A DNA stretch of 64,000 nt. Source: Margaritispora aquatica. Lineage: Eukaryota > Ascomycota > Leotiomycetes > Helotiales > Discinellaceae. The translations under genes and the position numbers were made by a program. A model generated the notes under the pieces. It had not been told where the DNA came from. It made no database searches and was given only the letters and a program-made list of their open reading frames with translations. Within the stretch, counting starts at the first letter, position 1, and every line of letters starts with the position of its first letter. The DNA is taken from the NCBI GenBank assembly GCA_007644065.1, contig VJWN01000021.1, positions 76,271 to 140,270 on the forward strand, in the 5' to 3' direction. Shown here piece by piece: positions 35,040 to 48,789 of this stretch.

Positions 35040-35728
35040 CGTTCACGTACTCATTTTCACCACCTATTAACTCTTCCTCGCCCTGGTCTCCTCTCCTCTC
35101 CTCTCGTTTCAAAGGGAAATCAATCATGGAACATAAATTTGATGTATGTTTGATGTACACACGATTTTACATGCTGGGAAATGCAATAAGACCAAGCGGC
35201 TGCTGAGAAGAAATTGACTTCTCTTCTTTGTTCTATTGAGTGTTGAGAAGAAGAAGAAAAGCCTTTGCGGTGTATTTGGGATGCCTCTATACAAAATATC
35301 TAGTGCAGGGCTGGCAATATAAATGTGAAGTCACTTCATTTCAATCCACCTTCTTTAACCATCAATAGTATAATACAACATCCTTCTTTATGCCCAGAGA
35401 TTAGAGATCTCTATGACGCCACTATGAAGAGGATCTCTCTCTGTCTCTCTTCTCTATGTACTTGCTTCTATAGAAGAAAGATCTCAGCTCGCCTTTAGAA
35501 GGCACCAAGCTTAAGTGAGATAACGCCCAGTCTATGCTTTTTTGCTTGCCAGCCAGTCTAATACCGGGAGCTAGCCAGTCAGTTGACTTCTCGTCAGCAC
35601 CGATCTAGCTCCTAAACACAGCTTATGCCCCCATACACCTTTTCATGCACCAGAACGCCAATAAAGCTCCATCCCGAACACCCAGCCCAATTGTATTAAC
35701 AAATGTACATGCATGCCACGCGACGGAA
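35040..35728. other. possible transcript body or 3' flank, no gene closed
   Basis: CT- and AT-rich DNA between the short ORF and the end of BRF1. No convincing coding exon is seen. Confidence 0.35.
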
Positions 35729-38256
35729 TTAGTACTCATCATAGTCTTCCTCACGGCCACCAAACGCACCCTCATCATCGAGGTCAACGTCGCCCATGCC
35801 AGCATCATCGTAATCCTCTTCAACCTCCCCACCTTCATCATCATCATCGCCCTCGAAGCCTCCCTTCCAATCCTCAGCCGGCTCATCTTCTTCGATTCTC
35901 ATTCTGCGTGCACGCTCCTCAACGCTCATCTCAGCTGGCTCAGTGACATAATCAGAATCATCGCCCATGTCGTCATCGTCCTCATCATTGGCGGGTGTTG
36001 AGACAGCAGCGCTAGTCGATGAAGTAGCAGCAGTAGAAGCCTGAGGGTATCTTGGGTAGCGCTTGCGTGGCTTAGGTGGGATGAGGAAAGAGTGTTCGCT
36101 GCCAAGGAGGGATGGAGCTTCTGAACCTGCACGAGAACCAGTATCGGCTTCAGAGTCGGCGTACTCGCTGCTGGCGCGGGAGGTGGCTGCGCTGCCCAAG
36201 GTATTGTTTTTGAGAGAGTTGATTCCGGCGAAAATATCTTCCATGGAGTTGTAGTTGATCTTCTTGGAGAAAGCACGCTCCTTCAAGACAGCAACAGCAG
36301 CTTCAGCAGGAGAGTTTGCTGGCTCCTTCTGGCCTTTGCCCAATTGAGGTTTCTGCTTGCGGTTACGCTTCACTTTTGGAGGTTGGTTCTCAGCTTGCTT
36401 AGCAGCCCACATCTTAGCTTGTTGTTGGCGGAGCCAGACTTTGTTTTCATTGACCCAGACCTTCTCCTTCTTGGCAACATCCTCTGGGGAAAGTAGACAG
36501 TGCATGACTTCTAGATCATCGGCAAACTCGTCCTCACCGATGTGAGTATCCATTGATACATTGCGACCTGGGGTTTCGATGGCGGCGACCAGCATGTGTG
36601 CTGCAGCGCGTTTTGCTGCAACAGCGTAACTGTGAGCGTGCTGCTGTGTGCTTGGATCAGAAATTAACTCGGTAATTTCACCCTCCATTTCCAGCTCAGA
36701 GTTCTGCCACTCAGCTGGCACGTGAACTTGTTGAGCTTTTGGTCGACCGCGACGCTTTGGTGAACTGGCTGGATCGTCGATTGTATCCTCGGTGGGCTCA
36801 ACTTCGTCATCGTTAATCTCGGGGGTTGGAAGGTGATCACCAAATTGTTGGACAAGTTGCGAGAAAGTGGCGCCGACTTCCTTTTCGATTGCCGCATCGC
36901 TTAGTTCAGGGTCGATTGGAACGTCAGCAGAGGCAGACCGGCCAGGTGTGGCGGTTGGAGCAGGCGTTGGCAGAGGTGGAATCGAGAATCCATCTGCGTC
37001 CTTTCGGAGAGGTGCAGCGTTCTCAGCAGTCCTCTGGCGTTTACTTGCCTCAGTTTCAGTAATCGCTTCATCAGAGTTTTCATCTTCATCTGAGTTGTAA
37101 CCATAATTGCCCATGTCTCTTCGCTTGCGCTTCTTCTGCCTAGCTTTGAATTCGGCCGTTTGTTGATAGAATGACGGTGGGTCATGAGCCTTTTCGAGAA
37201 ACTGGTTGGACAAGAAATCTCCAACTGTCATCTTACTTGAATCAGTCTCCTTGAATTCCTCCAAACGCTTCTGGACAGTTTGAACTGTAACCTTTACAAC
37301 GTAGACGACTTCGGTGACAGTTCGGCGAAAGTTATTCATGCGAGCAGCCAAAATGATGCATGCACCAACAACACCAGCAGGACGACGACCTTGAACCATC
37401 CAATCTGTAGACATACGCTTCGCCATCCGGATAGCATCTTCAGCAACCTTGTCGTTAAGCTCTCCAAACTCGAGCCGAGAAGTGAAACGCCAAATCAAGT
37501 CTTCGGGCAGAATAGCTGTGATACCTTCACCGGTACCTGGAATGGCCTTATGCAAAGCTCTGAAGACAGCACCAAGTTTGAATACGTTGACCTATAAACA
37601 TTAGATTACGTTCCGTGGGAATAAAATGGAACTTACTGAGATTCTGTCCGCAAAATCGATTAGCATCACGGCGCAAGGCTTTGCTTTACGACATGCACTA
37701 TATAAGCAAACCGCGGCCACCATATCCGTGCGACGACCTTGGATGAAATTCATATGTGCCGCAAGCTTGAAAATTTGAACGCCAACAGCGACAGTGTTCA
37801 AAGGGATCTTGAAAGCGATACCTTGTCCTTGGATTGCATCTCTCCCTGTACTCGGTTAGTGATAAGCATCGGATTTAGAGGACATTCGTGACACGTACCC
37901 TCTCTCACCGTAGCTTCCCTACTTTCTCCTCCACCAGCACGAGCAAAGGCAGGTCCCATAGTCCTAGCGGACCCTTGATCTGCACCCAGAAAACTTCCTT
38001 GAACAACAGCCGCTCCGCTAGAACTCTCGCCAAACTGGACCTCGGAGACGATGTTGGAGTCATCGATAACTCGACCACAACTATGGCAAACGCCATCAAC
38101 GATATTGGGTTCTTCACAGGATGGATTGGGACACCCTCGCTTCTGAGTACGTAGGCGAGCAGCAGTGGCGGCGGCTTGTCGGGGAAGTGGAGGAGGTTTT
38201 TTGATAGGAGGTCGGTTGCGCAGAGGATTATCTCGAACAAGAGGTGCTCGAGGCAT
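35729..38256 (-). CDS. BRF1: TFIIIB subunit BRF1 (TFIIB-related factor)
   Basis: A core RNA polymerase III initiation factor that bridges TFIIIC, TBP and Pol III. An N-terminal zinc ribbon has Cys42, Cys47, Cys57 and Cys60 (CPNPSC...CHSC). Two cyclin-type repeats follow, with VAAVCLYSACR and GVVGACIILAARMNNFRRT. The acidic C-terminal half contains the BRF1-specific helical region near INYNSMEDIF and ends in an Asp/Glu-rich tail (EEDYDEY). Exons 38256-37899, 37845-37637 and 37591-35729 give 809 residues with both introns clear (53 and 45 bases). It is divergent from PRMT1 across 1.1 kb. Assignment is firm. Confidence 0.95.
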
Positions 38257-39365
38257 TGTGTGAGAAAATTGAATGGAAAATTACCCCGCAAATCCTAGAA
38301 AACCACAGAGTGCACGAGAGCGAAGACTGCTATGCCCAGAGCAGGGGAATTGTCTATTCGCAATGCTCTTGAATAATGGAGAGCACACGTGATGGTTGCT
38401 TGTAAAACGGTTGATTGATTGATGGGGTTGTGTGGTAGTGGTGTTGTCGTGGTAAGAAGTTGGAAATTTATGCGGATCCAGTTGGAGTCAGCTTTGGTGG
38501 TCGAAAGGTGAATCGGCGGGGTCGAAAAGAAAGCGCGAGGCTAGCCGAACCACCGCAGCCTGATCAGGGTTTTATCTCGATTTTCGAGGCGCCAATTTTT
38601 CGTTACAGCTTACGCCAAAGAGTCGATTTTGTAGAGGAAATAATGGGTGATTCACATGAACGTGTTATTTCACACGATAAAGTCAGAGATGATCTATTAT
38701 CGCAAGTTGTTATTCCCAGACTTTTTACATCATGAATCGATTCGGCGTGAGATCGGCTTCGGCTAATGTACGGGCTAGTCTTTGATCATGTGACATCTCA
38801 ACCCACTGCCAGGTACCTTACCTCAAGGTACCTTACTCACTCTACAACATTGGACACGAGAAAGCAAAAAGGGTACGGCGCTTGTAAAGAACTTGGCGCA
38901 AAATTCAGCCGGTTAGATACTTGTGATACTTGAGATGAGACGAATCGACTCTGACTCAGTATATCTAAACTTCTTTTCTTGAGACAATGATGCTTGACTA
39001 TTACACTTTTCCCTCTGTCTTGAGCTGGAGTCATGTTCAAGTTCTAATCAGTTTCTGGTACTGTAAGTATTGCTACTGTAAATAGGTAAGTATCCGTGCC
39101 ACCAAAACTAAAAAATAGAAAAAAAGACCCCGGATTTTAAATCTTTCCACCAGCCTGGATTCAGTCTAGTTCTTCCAAGCGGCCGCCTCAAACTTCCAGC
39201 ATCTGGATCAAAAAATAAAAACTGACCGCTCGCCCTGCCCGAATGCCCTACTGCCCATCGTTTTTGTCTAACGCGGTACAAAATTCCCATCTTTAAGAAC
39301 ACCGCGTTTTTCCTACTTAGATTCTATCGCAAACCTTTGTACTACCCACCTCACAATCCGCCAAC
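38257..39365. promoter_or_regulatory. divergent promoter region between BRF1 and PRMT1
   Basis: A shared upstream region of 1.1 kb. No gene is seen in it; the ORF at 38460-38735 has no family character. Specific binding sites were not assigned. Confidence 0.4.
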
Positions 39366-40651
<1,286 letters not shown>

Positions 40652-41410
40652 TGACAATATACATGAGATGAGATACGATTTGGTGATGGTGGATGAAAGG
40701 GCTCTTTCGCGGCTGAGAGCGCAGACCCTGGCTTTTTCTTTTTCAAATGTCATGGTGACATTGAGGGCGAATATATTGCGCCACCTCAACGGTAGATATC
40801 AATGGCTGGATAGATATCTCTGGATTCGGAAGGCGGTTCTTCCGCGAGGAATTTTCTAATGTTCAGCGATATGAAGGGACTCAACGGCGTTCAGATGGCT
40901 GCATAGCGTGGCATGCTATATGGAAGCATCCTTCCTTGGACGGATAAATGAAAGAATTAACAACTACGAGCGAGTTCGAGGTCGCACGATCTCTCTTTTT
41001 TTTGTTTTGTCCCCTTCAATTTCTCCTAATGCGACGAGATTCTGGTGGCATTTCACATGCATCTGGATCAAATGCCAAGCAGGTTGTCAAGTGACTTTGA
41101 TGTTGATCTTTCCCCCTCCACTAGCCTCGCTAGCCAGGAACCAAAAGCGATGATGTCAACACTACTAACTACCCTTTTCCCTTCCTCGCTTTCCCCTCAA
41201 TTCCCATGCGATGCGATTCGGAGCAACAGCTCCCCCTCCCTTCACGTCTCTCTAGATGGAGTCGTGACGCGCTTGGATTTTTGCTACAGCAGGAAATCCG
41301 TAGGTTTGTCATTCCACATTTCCCTTCTTATTCACATCGTCTTTCCCTTTCCCATTTCCCCGTTTCTTCTATATCATCCATCAATCCCTTTTTATCTTTC
41401 AATACTCTTC
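40652..41410. other. intergenic region
   Basis: Holds the PRMT1 3' end and the promoter of the next gene; CT-rich near 41,300-41,400. No gene is seen. The frame open from 41045 runs into the next gene's exon 1 but has no conserved start there. Confidence 0.4.
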
Positions 41411-43029
41411 ATGCGTACCCAACTCCTTCGCAGCACCATCTTCCACACACGAGTATCAACAACAGCTCCACTAGCTATCAGCAAGACGAGAATGTCATCG
41501 GGTGTCCCATCGGCAACAGCACAGGTCCAGAAACGTCAAGAGAGCAGTATGGCTTCCTCGGGGTCTCCTTTGGCGGGTGATTTGAATATTGAAAGTCAGC
41601 CTATTGAGGCCACTGGTGTCAAGCTGAGTGAGCAGCAGAAGGTCGTTGTGGGGAGTGTTTTGGATGTGAGTTTGCTTTCTCTCGCATGCTGTCAAGACAG
41701 ATACGTGTGGCAATTGCGTGACACGGGCCTGTGGAAGGGGAGAGAATATGTTTAAGTTAAGGGATTGTGCATCTATGACTAGAGTTCCGCTGGATGGGAA
41801 GTGTTATGGTGTGATATTGGTGACCAATGGCTCGGAATGAAGGACAGAGGAATGAGAGAACCGTGATGATGGTTGGAGCTTGATGAACAAACTACTGACA
41901 ACAAACCAGCTGTTCAAAGGTCTCCCAACTCTCCAAAAACTCGCTCTCTGGACGGTACGTCTTTCCACAATCCTCAAATCCCCCTCTTACCTACCTACCT
42001 ATCAACCTACATCCAACTAACACCCATCTTCCCCCACAGGACGACGCAACCTTCGCAGACCCCATCACCAAAGCCGAAGGCCGCAAGCAATACGCAGCGC
42101 AATGGTACGGGCTCAAAGCCGCATTCTCGGAGATCGAGCAGCTCTCGCAAAAGGTGACGAGTGATAAGAACCCGATTACCATGGAGCTTAAGACGCGGTA
42201 TAAGATTGCGGGTGTGGGAACCGAGAAGGTCATTGAGAGCTTGATTAGTATTTGGACGAAGGTGTATTTTTTCCTCCCCCTCTTCGTATCTCTCTCGCCC
42301 ATCGGCATTGGTTTCATGGTGGCGAACGACGGTTTTGCCAGCTGGCTAGACATCGACTTCATGAGAAACTCAGCAACCTTAGCCGAGCAGACACGCAACA
42401 AAACCTAACCTCAGACCAACATACAAAACACACAAACTAACACCCCAACAGCCCGAAGGCGGCGCCTCTGGCGAGACTCTCCGCATCACCAAAGTAGAAG
42501 ACAAATGGAGCGGCGATCCTCTGCCCGAGGGTCCCTTTGCCAAGGTACGTTCCGGCGACGTGGGCAAGATGGCGATGCTTGCGAACCCGTTCTGGTGGGG
42601 TCGGTATGGTATGGATTTGAGCTTTTGGGCTCTCACGAATTATTGGCAGAATTGGTGGTGGGAGGTGAGTGGATTGATTGTCTCGTTCGGGGGGTCGATT
42701 CACTTGCCTCCTCTCTCTCTCTCTGTCGACTTCTTTGTGCTCTATGATTCTTTGAGCATGATGGTACCGTGTTGGTGTCTGCATACCGAGAAGATGTTTC
42801 ATTTTGTTTGATTTTGCAGACTTATAAGAGCAAAGTGTCGAGATGGGAAGAGATGGGATTCTCCCTTCAAGTAAAAACAGATGACTTGGTTTGGGCTAAA
42901 CAGAGAAAACTCGCTAACAACACTTCTCTCCCAAAATAGGCATTCCGCAACCTCAACTCGGTCGTCGTCCCAGCCATGGTCAGTGTCCCGAAGAGCGAGG
43001 AGGAAGAGGCGAAGAAGGCGCAGAAGTAG
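41411..43029 (+). CDS. SnoaL/NTF2-like fold protein, likely mitochondrial
   Basis: The N-terminus starts MRTQLLRSTIFHTRVS, a basic amphipathic stretch resembling a mitochondrial presequence. The core reads LQKLALWT, then DDATFADPITKAEGRKQYAAQW, typical of SnoaL-like NTF2-fold proteins, and the end contains AFRNLNSVVVPAMVSVPK. Exons: 41411-41665, 41910-41954, 42040-42261, 42452 onward and 42940-43029, every junction in phase 0. The middle is ambiguous. Exon 4 may stop at 42544 (GTACGT donor) and join 42940 directly, which best fits relatives as I remember them. Alternatively it may run to 42664 and include 42820-42870, adding a Trp-rich stretch in frame. Function is unknown; this fold often binds small hydrophobic ligands. 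Confidence 0.75.
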
Positions 43030-43765
43030 TCACCTTCTTCGATTGACTGACATATCGTTGACCACTACTGGTATCGTCTGTATCGAATCCAGGAATCTCT
43101 GTTTTGACATATTTGCCAGTCCAGGAAGAAAGGGTGGAAGGAGGATGGATGGATATGGTGTCAAGGTTGATATAATTATGATGTATTGGTATCAGATGAA
43201 TGAAGGAGATAAATCACAATGTAATGAAAAGTCTTATGATATCCGTTATTTGATATTCTGTTTCTTTGCTTGGATATACATAGTGACGAAAACTGAGTTA
43301 CTTAATGAATAAACACCTCAATTCGCAACAGGTCACATCACAAGGACGTCACATTATGGCATCCTCACCTCCCTTCCCTTGCTATGGAGTAAGGCTGGCT
43401 GGCTGCATCATTAACAGCGATACATTGAAACGTCCCTTGGTATCAAGCCAAGATACAGTTCAGATAAAGGCGTCAAAGCTATAGATGATGATTGATTACT
43501 CAAAGGGACAGGAGGTTAATTGAAATTTGGATATCATGAGGAACTTTTAAACCATGCCTCGTATATGATATAAAAAGCTGCAATTGTCACGCCATCCACC
43601 TGATTCAGGTGTCCTGAATCCCCAACAAGCAAGTCCATCTCGCTTATTTCCAAATTCCCTCATCACAGGGTGGAGTGGATTTCATCCATCCCAATCTTCT
43701 ATAGCTTATTGCCTATATCGTAATTCATAATTCACATCCTTTTTCTCTACCACTAACCCACTGGC
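43030..43765. other. convergent intergenic region
   Basis: It lies between two convergent genes. No gene is seen. Confidence 0.4.
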
Positions 43766-45420
43766 CTATGAACCACCCTCCAGCTTACAGATGCTCGCCA
43801 CCTTACCCGCCAAATCATCGGCCTCACTCCTCGTCGCCGCTTCAGCATACACACGCACTGCGTCTTCCGTACCACTTGCTCTAGCAAACGACCTTCCGTC
43901 CTTGAACTTCTTCACCAGCGCATCGATTTGTGCTTGCACGCCTTGCGGCTCTACCAGCTTCCTCTCTGCGTCTGTGGTCTTGAAGAGGTTCCTGTCGCCG
44001 ACTTCAACGCGCACGAGGCGGTTAGGTAGATCCACGTAAGTTAAGTCCCATTCACGGGGTGTCCAGGACTTGTGGGCGAGGATGGTCTCGACCAAGAGCA
44101 TGTCCGAGAGAGCATCACCGACAGTTTGGTTAATGAGGTCTGCGAGAGCGCGGAGGGTTTCGAGAGCTGCTGCTTGAGCAGGTGATTCTGGCTCCTTGGT
44201 TTTGAATGCCTTTAATGCTTGCTGTGAAAAAACAACCGTCCCATGGCCATTTGCCTCGAAATAAACACCGACGTCGAACTTGGTTGCTGCGTGGTGTAAC
44301 CATTTCACACCGGTGGGTGTGCATACGACTGGGAGACCGAGGGACTTCTCGACATAGTTTGTGGATGAGCCGTTCGCATATGCCGTTTGTACGACACCAA
44401 TCTTCAGTTCATCGGAGAGACGAGCCTCGCGTGCAAGATCGCCGATGAATGAAGCTGCAAGTGTGGCAATCTTGTCACCATCGAGGAGACGGAAGCCATG
44501 CTCAGGGTCCATAAAATAGTAAATAATGCGATCGGCATCACCATCCAAAGAGCATGATCGTTCACCCGGTCCAGCTTTGGAAGAAGGAGGTGCACGTTGC
44601 TTCGTCTTCACGTAATCTGCTCCGCACTGTGGTTGTTAGCTTCGAAAAGATACAAAGCGACAAGCCGTACCTCGTGGTTCAACACCTCTGCTTTCAGAAC
44701 ATCATCATTTATGATCTTGATATCCAAAACACCCTTTGGCAGGAACTTCATCAGCTCTGCCAATTTGGGTCCTCCAACTCCATTTGCACAATCTACTGTG
44801 ACTGGGCCGACGGTCTTCTTGCCCTTCATCGCTCGCACAAATGCCTCACTCAGCTTCTCGTAGTAACCATTCTCGCTGACCTCGCCGTAACTTTGTGGCG
44901 TACCCTCAGTGTTTGTGCATCTCGTCAAGTAGTGCAACTGAGGAGTTGTAAGAAGCTTGTAGTCCGTGTATTCTGCACCAGCTGCCTCTAAAGCATCTAC
45001 CAGAGCTTGAACCAGCTTTGGTCCACTCGGCCTTGTGTCCCTTGCGTATATAACTCTTGCAGGTGTCTCCGGGTTAATCTTCAGCTTCTCCTCCAAGCTC
45101 TTATAGACCTTGAATACGTCTTCATCCTTCGCGTTGGCGAGCTCGGTCGAATATGCCTCCCAGCTGTTCTCCAGCATTTCTCCCATGGGATCAACAAGCT
45201 TGACTCCATTGTCCTCAGGTGGATTGTGCGAAGCTGTGATCATAACACCAATTGTCTGACCAGAGAGCTTGCGAGATCGCAGAGCAGCAATGAGACCGAC
45301 GCGGAAGACAACGCTGTCGAGGAGGGTAGCTTTCATTCGGAACCCCGCTGTGCCATATTGAAACACACGGTCGACAGGCTTTGGGTGCTTGTTTGAAGCT
45401 GTAAGTACTTTTGCGTCCAT
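43766..45420 (-). CDS. PCM1: phosphoacetylglucosamine mutase
   Basis: Converts GlcNAc-6-phosphate to GlcNAc-1-phosphate, a step to UDP-GlcNAc for chitin, N-glycans and GPI anchors. The phosphoserine loop ITASHNPPEDNG places the catalytic Ser at 64. The metal-binding loop DGDADR has Asp278, Asp280 and Asp282. The sugar-binding segment GVYFEANGHGTV and the phosphate-binding RASGTEDAVRVYAEA are intact. One 44-base intron (44627-44670, GTACGG donor) separates exons 45420-44671 and 44626-43766, giving 536 residues, the expected length. It is divergent from MUS81 across 474 bases. A cytosolic, essential enzyme in fungi; assignment is firm. Confidence 0.96.
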
Positions 45421-45894
45421 GATTGCGATTTGATTGAAATTGTAATGAAGAGAAAGAAGAGAAGAAGAAGAGGGGAGAGAATCAAGATAAAGGGAGAGGA
45501 TTGTGAGGCTGTTCAGGGCTGAGTGAGGAGAGTGTCAAGTAGATGGTGAGATTCCAAATTCTGGCTGGGATCAGCAGTTTGTAACGTCCAGGGCAAATGC
45601 GATGCGATCGGCTGCTATTTTTGGCTGGCAAGCTCTCACCGCTTAGCGGGGTGAAATACCTTGCAGTGCCCCCCCTCTGATGCCCTGTACCTCCGTAAGT
45701 TTATCCCTGTATCAAGATCATGTGCTAGCGTGTCAAGAACATGATCCAGTTCGCGTCACCATCCAGACTTGACAATAACAGAGGAAAATCTCCAAGTCAG
45801 ATTTGCTTCACAACCACCATCAATTGCTCTTCTCATCTTTGCAGATTTTAAATCTGTTTCTTTGCTCCCTTAACTTGCCCCCAAATTTAGCATA
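45421..45894. promoter_or_regulatory. divergent promoter between PCM1 and MUS81
   Basis: A compact 474-base shared region, purine-rich near the PCM1 start. No specific sites were assigned. Confidence 0.45.
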
Positions 45895-47670
45895 ATGGCT
45901 GAGTGCAAGAATCCTCAATTCCTGGAATGGATCAAAGAGTGGTGGGACCAGGCAAGAGACAGGAACTCCAAAGGCGCATCGACATATAAGAAAGCATACG
46001 ATTCACTTAAAGCGTGTCCGATCACATACGAGCATCCAGCACAACTGCAAGCGCTGATGGGGATCGGTCCAACAATATGCGCGCGATTGACGAAAAAGCT
46101 GGAGGAGCTATGCGCCGCCGAAGGAAGGCCAATGCCGAAGAAGAATAAGCGGAAACGCAATGGAGGAGATGATGAAGAAGATGGCGAGGATGGAGAAAGT
46201 GGTCCCAGTCCACCAAAGAAATCAAAACCAAGGAAACAGCAAACATATGTCCCAAAGATCAATTCGGGTGGATATGGCATAATCATGGCTCTGATGACGT
46301 TGGACGAAGATGAGGGCCATGGACTGACAAAGGCTGAAGTCATTGAATTGGCACAAGAGCATTGCGATTCATCGTATACAAATCCTTCCAACCAAGGTCA
46401 TCACTATACTGCATGGTCTTCAATGAAAACCCTTCAGGATAAAGAGTTGGTTTTTGCCAAAGGTAGACCAACCACGAGATACAATCTATCGGATGATGGT
46501 TGGGAAGTCGCAAAAAGATTCCAGAAGGCTATCGTTGATCCCAGTAAAGGAATTCATCAGACCTTCAATAGAAGGACCACCAAGGACTCAGAAAACGACG
46601 ATTCGATACACAGTGGGTCAGAAAGAGCTACCAGTTCTGGGCCATCGAATCCCTTGGCTAGGTCTGCGGTATCGGATTTAGTCGCTCAAGGAGAGCAAAT
46701 TACGTCCACTTCCTCACTTCCAAAGGTCGTCCCAATAATGATCGAGCCCGGATCATTCACGGTAGAGTTAGTAGTAGACAAGCGAGAGATCTTTTCCAAG
46801 ACGAATCGCAATTACATGGAGGAAAACCTGATCAAAAGAGGAATCAAGCCACTGATGAAAGCATTGGACTTAGGTGACTTTTTATGGGTAGCGAAGCTCA
46901 AAAACGAGAGTTATCTCTCCCAGCGGGGCGCTGAAGGCAGTGAGGTTCTATTAGACTATATCGTCGAGCGAAAACGACTGGATGATCTTATAAGCAGTAT
47001 CAAAGATCGACGCTTTATCGAGCAGAAATTCAGACTCCAGAAGTCCGGTGTAAAGAACAAGATATACATTATCGAAGAGTACAGTAGCGTTGATAATTCC
47101 TACGACACGCACATCGCCACCGCCATCGCCTCAACCCAAGTCGTCAACGGCTTTTTTGTCAAGAAGACCCAACGCATGGACGACACGATAGATTACCTCG
47201 TTCGCATGACCAATATATTGAAAAAGAAATACGAATCTTCCCCACTCCGCGTAATACCAACCACTATACTCACAACAGGCAACTACCTCCCTCTCCTCAC
47301 CCACCTCGACAAGACAGAACCTAGAAAAAACTATAACATCACCTACGACGCCTTCGCCTCTCTGTCCTCAAAATCTGACGCTCTGACGCTACGTGACGTG
47401 TACCTCAAGATGCTGATGTGCACGCGCGGCTTGACGGGCGAGAAGGCTATCGAGATCCAGAAGCGCTGGAAGACGCCCAATGCGTTGATTAAGGCGTATA
47501 GGAAGATTGATGAGAAAGAGGGTGCGAATGGGGCAGAGCAAGTGAGGAAGAGGAAAGCAGAGTTGGTGGTTGGTGAGATGGGTAATTTGGTGGGGAGGAA
47601 GAAGATTCAGAAGGCGCTGAGTGCGAAGATTGCGGAGGTTTGGGGGGAGTGGGATGCTAAGGAGTCGTGA
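45895..47670 (+). CDS. MUS81: crossover junction endonuclease MUS81
   Basis: Catalytic subunit of the MUS81-EME1 structure-specific nuclease that cuts 3' flaps, replication forks and nicked Holliday junctions. A single exon of 591 residues. The N-terminal helix-hairpin-helix region reads IGPTICARLTKKLEELC, followed by a Lys/Glu-rich linker and a winged-helix part (GGYGIIMALMTL). The ERCC4 nuclease core shows VVDKREIF, GDFLWVAK and the metal-binding VERKRLDDL (around residue 357). A C-terminal HhH pair region completes the protein. All catalytic motif residues appear intact. Confidence 0.95.
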   Translation: MAECKNPQFLEWIKEWWDQARDRNSKGASTYKKAYDSLKACPITYEHPAQLQALMGIGPTICARLTKKLEELCAAEGRPMPKKNKRKRNGGDDEEDGEDGESGPSPPKKSKPRKQQTYVPKINSGGYGIIMALMTLDEDEGHGLTKAEVIELAQEHCDSSYTNPSNQGHHYTAWSSMKTLQDKELVFAKGRPTTRYNLSDDGWEVAKRFQKAIVDPSKGIHQTFNRRTTKDSENDDSIHSGSERATSSGPSNPLARSAVSDLVAQGEQITSTSSLPKVVPIMIEPGSFTVELVVDKREIFSKTNRNYMEENLIKRGIKPLMKALDLGDFLWVAKLKNESYLSQRGAEGSEVLLDYIVERKRLDDLISSIKDRRFIEQKFRLQKSGVKNKIYIIEEYSSVDNSYDTHIATAIASTQVVNGFFVKKTQRMDDTIDYLVRMTNILKKKYESSPLRVIPTTILTTGNYLPLLTHLDKTEPRKNYNITYDAFASLSSKSDALTLRDVYLKMLMCTRGLTGEKAIEIQKRWKTPNALIKAYRKIDEKEGANGAEQVRKRKAELVVGEMGNLVGRKKIQKALSAKIAEVWGEWDAKES

Positions 47671-48009
47671 GCGTGAATTGAGTTGGACTGTATTGGGACG
47701 GTTTTATGGATATCAATGAAATTTGATTGAAGATGAAGTGTAGCAAGTCTAAACTGTGCACAATTCTTATTAGACTTGGATCTTAAGTGAGTATCTAAAC
47801 TTTGTTTGGAAATCATGTAGATTTTGCTCTTGGAACCGCATCGATGTGCTGTGTCCAAACAACGATAAATGTGCAATCTCAAGACATAGGCCTTTGTAAA
47901 TGAAGTGAAGCTCCTCAGTTCAAGTATACTTTACGCTGGTCTCCCTTCCCCTACGACGTATATCCATAGGGCTTGTCAGAGACATGGAATGGTCCAGACC
48001 AAATCTACG
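47671..48009. other. 3' region of MUS81
   Basis: Convergent spacer before the next minus-strand ORF. No gene is seen. Confidence 0.4.
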
Positions 48010-48432
48010 TTAAAAAAGCAAAGCAGATAGCAAGATGACAGACAATATGATGAGAATTGAGATTGAGATTGCACGAAAGGATTTATTATATTGCAATGGC
48101 TCGGATAGCGGGTACATAAACATGGTGACTTCCAGTCTTCCATCATTACCTAGGTAGGTATAGAAACGATGCACTGCTCCTGATCTTCGTCCGTCAAGAC
48201 ATGTAAACAATATTTTCCTCGTTAAGCGAGTGTAGCCCCAACTAGTTGCTGGTTCTGGGGCCATCTCAAAAAGAATCATAAATGTTGTTCGAGCAGCCAT
48301 CACTGTTGAGATAAGATATCGACGCCCAAACAACCCATGCCATAGCAACATCACAGACGGCGAAGAGAAAAAAGTTGCTATACATCGAGCGATGATACAT
48401 TTGGTTCTCATGAAATCAGAAGGCTTTGCCAT
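48010..48432 (-). CDS. unrecognised ORF with C-terminal membrane anchor
   Basis: 140 residues with protein-like composition, including SWGYTRLTRKILF and DGRLEVTMFMYPL. It ends in a strongly hydrophobic helix (ISILIILSVILLSALLF), so the product would be tail-anchored. No family is recognised. It lies directly downstream, on the same strand, of the eroded coding stretch at 48.8-49.45 kb, so it may be the last exon of that gene or an independent small gene. Confidence 0.4.
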   Translation of the reverse strand: MAKPSDFMRTKCIIARCIATFFSSPSVMLLWHGLFGRRYLISTVMAARTTFMILFEMAPEPATSWGYTRLTRKILFTCLDGRRSGAVHRFYTYLGNDGRLEVTMFMYPLSEPLQYNKSFRAISISILIILSVILLSALLF

Positions 48433-48789
48433 GTTCTATCAGCTGATGATATCAACTTCTTCCATTATCTTGTAGCATTCCAATGCCTTCATAGAAGTTT
48501 GGTACGGTCTGTCAGTAGATCATGCTTCAAGGCCTGCACAGACACCTTCGTAAGTTCCTGTGCTTAGGCTTCTTATTAGAATTGGTTGGTAAGGTCAAGG
48601 TGACTTCTGGTAGCTGCCTCTTTGAACTACTTCATGTGATCATGATTAATTGTTCAAAGTGCAGGGTAGTAGACTGTCTCTTGATAGCTTTCCTCGACAT
48701 TGTTGTTGCGGTTCAATCGGAAGGGTCTGGTGCAGCTCTCGCGACAACTCTAGGTATCTCTTATCTTTCGAGGTCTTGCCTAGGCTAAC

